Source: Chromera velia (Eukaryota > Sar > Chromeraceae). Taken from it: a stretch of DNA of 10,000 nt. Below the pieces are notes generated by a model, which was not told where the DNA came from, ran no database searches, and worked only from the letters and a program-made list of their open reading frames with translations. Below are positions 1 to 7,000 of the stretch, piece after piece. Each line of letters opens with the position of its first letter. Position 1 is the stretch's first letter. The DNA lies in NCBI GenBank assembly GCA_018398765.1, contig JAHBMJ010003261.1:1-10000 (forward strand), given 5' to 3'. Position numbers and translations under genes: made by a program.

Positions 1-342
1 AAGGAGGCCATAAGAAGGAATAAGAAGGAACACCCGCCAGAGAGACACACACACCGACTGACACGAGTAGCTGGATGAGAAAGGAGGCCACAAGAAGGAC
101 AACCAGCCAGAGAGACACACACACCGACTGACACGAGTAGGTGGATGAGAAAGGAGGCCATAAGAAGGAATAAGAAGGAACACCCGCCAGAGAGACACAC
201 ACACCGACTGACACGAGTAGATGGATGAGAAAGGAGGCCATAAGAAGGAATAAGAAGGAACACCCACCAGAGAGACACACACACCGACTGACACGAGTAG
301 GTGGATGAGAAAGGGGGCCACAAGAAGGACAACCAGCCAGAG
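1..342. repeat. Minisatellite of 80/70-nt units overlapping the transmembrane exon end
   Basis: Units: 1-80 (type A), 81-150 (type B, 70 nt), 151-230 (A), 231-310 (A), then a partial B-type unit 311-342 that merges into the transmembrane-coding exon. Type A has two tandem taagaagga blocks; type B has caagaaggacaaccagccag instead. Each unit, on the minus strand, carries the exon end (CTACTCGT) and the gtcagt donor. No unit contains a stop codon in any minus-strand frame. The array may extend beyond position 1. Confidence 0.93.
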
Positions 343-1007
343 CGCCAAGTTGTCTGCAGAGAGACCTTCTGCTGCCTGATCGAATTGCCAGAGGACCAAG
401 AGATCAACGCTCTTGCCAATATCCAAAATCGTTCCTGCAAAAGAACCGTACTCAGTCTCCATCAGACCCCCCCCCGTCCCCTCACACTCGCACCCCCCTC
501 CTCCCACAGGCCTGCACAAAGAGCTCCATTCCGCGTTCTCTGCGTCGAACGACGCACACCCCTCCTCCCCCTCACTGTCACTCAACCGACGACCACCTCC
601 CGAAGTCCCCTCAGGATTCACCCCCGAGATCCCGACAGTCACCCGCGCGTCCCCGAACACTTTTGCTCCCACATCCTCTCCACACCAGATCAGACGGACA
701 GACCGAGAGCTGCCCATCTCCCGATTCCCTCCAGTGTAACTATGGATGTTACCGCTCCACGAGACTGCAGCAATTCCAAGGACGGCTTTCGAAAAATCTT
801 CGCACGTCTTGTCCAAGGCCCGAATTCTCTCTGCCATCTGATCAGGCAGGCTTTCAATTGTCACGGAGACGTCCCCCACCTCGGCGCTCATCCGTCTCGA
901 GTCGGCAATGCTGATGGGTGTCCCAATGGACGTAGCAGAGACAGAGAAACTTTCCATGGAAAGGCTGGACGACCCCCCGGAGCCTGCCTGCTCGAGAACT
1001 AGAGGTC
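1..1007 (-). CDS. Exon 14: GAIN beta region, degenerate GPS-like motif and transmembrane helix (open at left edge)
   Basis: Acceptor ttctttcag at 1008, phase 1. The frame stays open from 1007 to position 1. It encodes beta-type segments (SFSVSATSIGTPISIADSRR, AEVGDVSVTIESLP), then GCASFDAENAEWSSLC (Cys codons at 558 and 516), CEC (492, 486), and TEYGSFAG (from 456). This resembles a GPS motif: C..FD....Ws..C, then C-x-C, then HLT-x-F. However, the H-L-T cleavage tripeptide reads L-M-E and a run of nine G inserts Gly residues. A hydrophobic helix LALWLVVLLVAPFLIHLLV follows (about 352-294). The exon probably ends at the gtcagt donor at 292. It could instead read on through the tandem repeat, which has no stop. 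Confidence 0.68.
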
Positions 1008-4000
1008 CTGAAAGAATTAAGACGAGAGAGAGGAAACGAATGCATGGTGGACGGTGGGTCAGACGTTCCACAGGAATGTCCTTTGAGAAAATCCGAAATA
1101 CACAGACTAGTATGCAGGCAGGCAGACAGATAAGCAGGAAGATAGAAAAGCACAGAGCCTCCAAGAAGAGAAGCACACAGATGAACAGAAAGCAAAAACA
1201 TACAACTCGCAATGCGGGGGAAAACGGACCAAACGACGCCGTTGCCGCCTTAATGACTTGCTAAATTAAACACAAAAACAAAAACATGCAAGTCGCAAAA
1301 CGGACCAAACGACGCCGTTGCCGCCCTAATGACTTGCTAAATTAAACACAAAAACAAAAACATGCAAGTCGCAAAACGGACCGAACGACGCCGTTGCCGC
1401 CCTAATGACTTCCTTCGTTGCATTTCGGAGAGCCCCCCTTCTCTCGTTGAGGGCCGTTGCGTTGGTCCCTGAGGACCCAGGGGACACTCCGGCGCTTGCG
1501 GAGGCGCTGAAGAGCGAGCTCTCCAGAGACTTCAGTACGGGCAGCTGTGAATTGACGTTCGCTTTCCCTGTCCGCGTTCGAGACGGGGCTGCGCTCTGAG
1601 AAACCGCGGACTGGAGTGCCGTCGCGAGCTGCAAGTCATTCGTGTCAGAGGGGAAAGGAAAGAACAGCCATATGAACATATTCAGCTGTTGAGAAATTCA
1701 ACGGACATGTACATGCAGGGCATGCTGCCAATTTCTGGTCCAGAGGGTGAGGAGAGAGCAGTTTACTAAATAAGAGAGAAGAAAACGGGCAGAGCACACA
1801 AAAACGAAAAACGGATCTTCGTTACTGCTGCCGAGACTCCGGTCGTCTCTGCCGTCTTAAGCTGAATTAATAATAACAATATTTATGATAATATTGATAA
1901 TAATAGTGAGAATAATTTGGGAAAACGGACCGTCGTTACAGCTGCCGAGACTGCTGTCGTCTCTGCCGTCTGCGACGCGTCTGTAGAAGAAGATGCATCA
2001 TTGTTTCTGCCTGTGCTCGTGGTGTCATCTGACGTGCTTTCAGATAGGGTCGTCAAAGTGTCGGCAGCAGTCAGCAGCACGGTTGTCACTGCCTTGGTCT
2101 CCTCTGTTGACAGTTTCCGTCCGCTTGCGGCAGCCGTGCCCACGATCTGTCCCACCACTTCAGCGATGGTGTTCACCCTCGCAGTGCCGTCTTGTTTCGA
2201 GTCTGAGGCTGCTTCTTTCGCGTAGAACTCCAGGGCCTGCGCAATTTTAATTATTTCCAGTTTAATGATCCATCACTCCTTTTAGTTTTGTATCAACTTA
2301 AATTAGAAGTCAGGGGCCTTCGCACGGAAGTGAATAAGTGAAACACACAGGCAGTAGAGAGAGGAGGCGAATGCAGAGAGTTTTATCCCAAAGGGGAGGA
2401 CTCAAGAGCCTGCAGGCGCGACGATGAGCGAACGAACCATATAGATAGGGACTGATGCAAGGAGTGTGCATGGGACCCTAGATAAGCAGAAGTCAGAAGT
2501 TCATCATGTTGATTGGGTCGAGTCCGACTGCAGAGCTCTCCATCCCTCGACATTTCCTTCTCTCTCTCTCTTTGTGAATTTCAAGTTGCTCCTCCGAGTC
2601 TGCATGTCAAATCCAATCGATGCATCTATCAACGGGCCTACCTCCATTGTCTTCACGTTGGCGGCCTCTCCCTCGTCCGTCTCACTCGTGACTGCGCTCT
2701 CGAGGGTGCTTGCCGTGAGGGAGGAGGGAAACACGCAGACATAGGCCCCCGGAGTGTCCACACACGTGCTGGAGGAGGGACAGGCGTGAGTCCCCAGGGA
2801 GCACTCGTCCTGGTCTGCACGGAATGGAAGGGAGGAGGGCAGAAGAAAATTAAGGGGGAAAATTTCAGGCACAAACAAGGCGCACCCACAGAGCTGGAGA
2901 GTTATTTCGCCAAGGCAGAAGAAGTGAAGAGAAACACAGACGCCGTATCAAACGTGGGAACAAAAGGGAGAGAAAATGAAAAGGGATAAGAGACTTTGGC
3001 GCAGGTGTGCATCAGACGAAGTGGATGAAGAAACAGAGCTGTACGAGGTATCAAGTCTGTTTTTTTTTCTGTCTGACAGACTGACTGACTCTGACAGACA
3101 CAGAAGCCATCTCGGACTTGTTCCATACAGTTCCCATACGAAGCGCACTCCCAAGAGGCTTCACAGGCAACTTGCTGGTCACACACCTCTCCTGGAGGAA
3201 CGGGGGGTGCATATTGGTGTTCGAATGGATACAGAGAAGGATTGAGACTATGAACGGGGAAGAAGGTCTGGCTCGACGAGGGCATCCATGTTGGCAGTCA
3301 CGAGACAAAGGAAACTTTCTGCACCCGCTCAAAAAGTGAACTGTCCAATTAAGCAAATGGCGAATCTTGTTCTGCACCGACGATCGCGTCGGGAGGGAAT
3401 CCAAAGTCCTTCCTACCTAGCTTCCGTCTATCACTTCCCCCTTTTCTTTCCCATGCACCCATGCAGACTGACTGACCCTCAGCAGTGACCGATGCCTCAT
3501 CTGCCCTGCAGGTCGTCCCCGTTGTCCCACTGAATCCCTTGATACAGGCACATGTGAAGCTCCCTACTGTGTTGGTGCAGGCGGCGTTGGGGTCGCAGTT
3601 GTGAGTTCGGAGGACGCATTCGTCGTCATCCGGGATCTCTGCATACAGGGTCGAGGAAGAATGTTGAATGAAGAACGGAAAATGATGGGGGGTTCCAGAG
3701 ATTGGTATTAGTTCAAATGCATCAGAAAGGGAGGCAGAGCACATCAAGGCATTCAACTCAGACGCTTGAGACAGATGCCATGGTGCTGCTTCATAAAAGA
3801 TGTATTGGAGAGACAATTTAAGCAACAGGTCAGCTGATTGAGCACTTACGTGTTGTAGAAAGATGTTTTTTTTTTTTTTCTGAGTGAGCACTCACGTGCG
3901 GTAGAAGTTTTTTTTTTTTTCTGAGTGAGCAGTCACGTGTGGTAGAAGATATTTTTTTCTTTTTTCAATGAGCGAGCACTGACGTGTGGTTGAAGATGCG

Positions 4001-7000
4001 TAAATGACTGTGTTGTGTCCACCCACAAGGTCATCACTTGAGGGATTCGCAGTCCGTCCCATTTGAAATTTGAAGAGGTTGAAGGGTCCTGCGGTGGGGC
4101 TACTGGACGAATAATACCTGCACAAATAAAGTGGAATCCATAAACACACTCATACGCAGAAACGAAGAAGCCGCGAGGATGTGTTGACACGCAACAAAGA
4201 AGGGAAGCCAGACAGAAAACTTGGACAATTAAAAGAGACGAAGAGAAATAAAGACCCTGAAAAAGACCCTGAGAGGTTGGTGCAAAAAGGCACGAGTACA
4301 GACAGACAGGCAGTTGCCTCTACCTCTCCATGTATTCTGACTTTGTCTCTCCCAGTGTCCATGAAGTCTCGCCAGTGAAGCTGTGAAGTTGAGTCCAAGT
4401 CGACACCGCATCAGGCCCCGTGTCCGTTGTCGCTCCATACACAGTCAGCGTACTCGGGTGTTGCTGAGGGCAACAGTCAGCGCGGGCCTGCCACTGATAC
4501 CCCGACATCGTCACGTTGCAAGGGACCTGAAGGAGGACGTCCAAGGAGGATGCCGAAACTGAGGATGAAGACTTTGCTGGGACACCTGAAGAGAATGTAT
4601 ACCCCAATGTGCTCCTGTCAAACAAGGAGGTCGGGAAAAGTTGAGGGTTGGCAAACCAGGCATGGTTGACGTAAACCGTGTACCTTCCTGCGCAAGTGGA
4701 GCCTGTGTACACCTTGTAGAAGGTCGGCAAGTTGCTGAATGTGTTCTGCGAGTCTTGGGTCCACGTTTGGGCCTGAAGGTCCCCCCTGCCGATGTCTGAA
4801 GGAGGAAGGCCAATGCCGCACACGACTCCGTTTCCATCGTATCCCGCGTTGCATGCACACGTGAAACTCCCAACAGTGTTTGTACAGGCCGCTAGACTGT
4901 GACAGTTGTCCGCATTCGCGCCGCTGGAGAGACACTCATTGATTTCTGCAACGAAAAAGGGTGGAGTCTGTAATCAATCAGATCTACTCAGGCCTCTCTT
5001 TCCTTTGTGAGTCAGGAATGACGGTTTGAGTTTTTTGAATTTACTTGAATTCATTTTGATTTTGTTGATACTTCTGTTATCGATCAGGTCTATTCAGGTC
5101 TCTCTTTCCTTTGTGAGTCAGGAAGAGTCAGAAACGGTAAGGCAAAGCACATCCACCCTTTCTGCTCTTTAGGATGGAAGAAAGGAAATGCACCTCATTT
5201 CTCCAGACCTGAATACACGCCGACAGTCACTGACAGGCTACGACGCACAGTGGAATTGGGTCATGCAGCTCCTTCATCGGAGGCCTCTAGATCCCTCCAC
5301 TCGAGTTCAAAAAAGTCAAAACCAAATTCAAAAAACTCAACATCGGGGTTTGTGGGAGGTCTCAACCTTCCTCCATTGGAATTCAAAAAACTCAAAACCA
5401 AATTCAAAAAACTCAACACCGGGATTTGTCGGAGGCCTCTAGCTTCCTCCACTCGAATTCATGATCGACTAGCTGTCCAGAACCCCATTATGCCTGCCCC
5501 CTAATTACCTAGCTCACACACCTACCTGTACAGCTTGTCCCATCTGTCCCAGCGCTGTTGTCGGAGTATCCCGTGTTGCACGCGCATGTGAAGCTGCCGC
5601 CGGTGTTCGTGCACGCCGCGTTGCCGTCACAAGTGTCAGCGTTTGTGGAGCACTCATCGATGTCTGTATCAGGGAAGGAAGGAAGAAGAAGCAGCAAGAA
5701 AGAAAGGAAGGAAGGAAGGAAGAAAGGACGCGCATGAGTAAGCGGACCGGCATACCCCCCCCCCAAGTTTTGTTTGTGCAGCTAGAAGGCGTGAGGCCTT
5801 CCGCCTCTTCTCCCCGAGAGACCCTCGATCAGAAGTACGATCGATCGATCGAGCATTCCTTCCTGCTCCCTCAACGACATGATGCACAGATTAATTCTCG
5901 CATCCATGCATGGGAATAATTAAGCCAACACATTTATTTGTCTTTGACATGCATGGCTCAGAGACGCGACTAGAGGTCCTGTCCGTTCCCAGTTTCCGTT
6001 CCCCTTCTGTCTGTGCACTACCCCACACACCTGTACAGCTTGTTCCATCTGTCCCTGTATATCCAGTGTTGCAGGCACATGTGAAGCTGCCCACAGTGTC
6101 CGTGCACGCAGCGTTCGTGTCGCAGGTGTCACTCCCAATCGTGCACTCGTCCACATCTGCACAAAAGCACTCGTTCAATGGTGAGGGTCCTATCAATGCA
6201 TTTCTTGAGTCCCCTTGTCGGTTGCACTGCACTTACAAGAATCAGAATAAGACGCATGCGTGGCGGGCAGAACAATCACCAGAATCAAAGCCATGGCTTA
6301 ATTATTGCACAAGCAAATGACGAACCGAAGTAGAGCTCAAAGTCACCCACGCATATCGCACTGGTTGCACTACTTGATGCGGATTTGACTGCTGAAAATC
6401 TGTAGTACGTGTAAAAAGACGATGTGACTGCGAAGGACTGCACTCCTCCCGCCATCCAGCCAGTGACGCCTGAGTAGCTGTCCCCGGACAGAACCGTCCA
6501 CGCCGTGCCGTCGTTGGACCCGAAAAAGTTCATCGTGCCGGGAGTGGAGTCGACCCCGAAGGCTGGGTCTGTTGATGGATGCGATGATCTTGCTTTCACT
6601 CCCACCCTGCATGCAGCCAAAAGATTCGTTGACTCGCACCTATGCATGTCTTCGTTCTTTCATGCATCGATGCGTCAGGTAGCTGGGCATCGACGCACGT
6701 GAAAGCAGTTCGAACACTCAGTCAGCTGCAGTGAGAAACAAGTAGTCACACGCACCCCTCCGATGCAAACGTGTCCATACCCCAAGTGAAAGACTATGCG
6801 GTGAGCCAGAAAGACATTCCGTGAACTTCGAGTTGCTCCAGCGAAGAGAGCTGGTGCAAATTGATTCCAAAGAACGCTCAAAGGACCTTGTATGAAAATA
6901 GCATATTTCCTGTGTCATAGCTTGACTGAATTCTATTTTCTGCACACAGCCAGTATTATTCACGCATCAGATTGCTCTATCCTGCAGGCCATCGGCACAT

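Larger units (their letters stand above)
4946..5525 (-). other. Intron 6 (580 nt), built largely of repeats
   Basis: The longest well-bounded intron. It holds a 41-nt direct repeat and a 76-nt tandem repeat, listed separately. It also holds a 17-nt inverted repeat: 5026-5042 is the exact reverse complement of 5324-5340 and 5400-5416. No coding sequence is supported. Confidence 0.7.

Noticed and set aside
1-342. CRISPR-like direct repeats
   Set aside because: Units are contiguous with no unique spacers, and the genome is eukaryotic. This is a minisatellite.
435-466. 33-nt intron ending at ttttgcag (435) between the GPS-like motif and the membrane helix
   Set aside because: On recounting the run of nine G, the frame reads through without a stop, so no intron is needed.
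301-1002. 233-codon open frame on the plus strand
   Set aside because: It lies antisense to exon 14, begins inside the minisatellite and has no domain-like features. The minus frame gives coherent beta strands, Cys pairs and a membrane helix with matching splice phase.
1917-2225. Plus-strand open frame rich in Val/Ser
   Set aside because: Exact antisense of exon 12. Low stop density comes from the Ala/Thr-rich coding strand.
5188-5504. Repeated peptide open frames in both orientations
   Set aside because: Generated by the 76-nt intronic tandem repeat; flanked by well-supported EGF exons on the minus strand.
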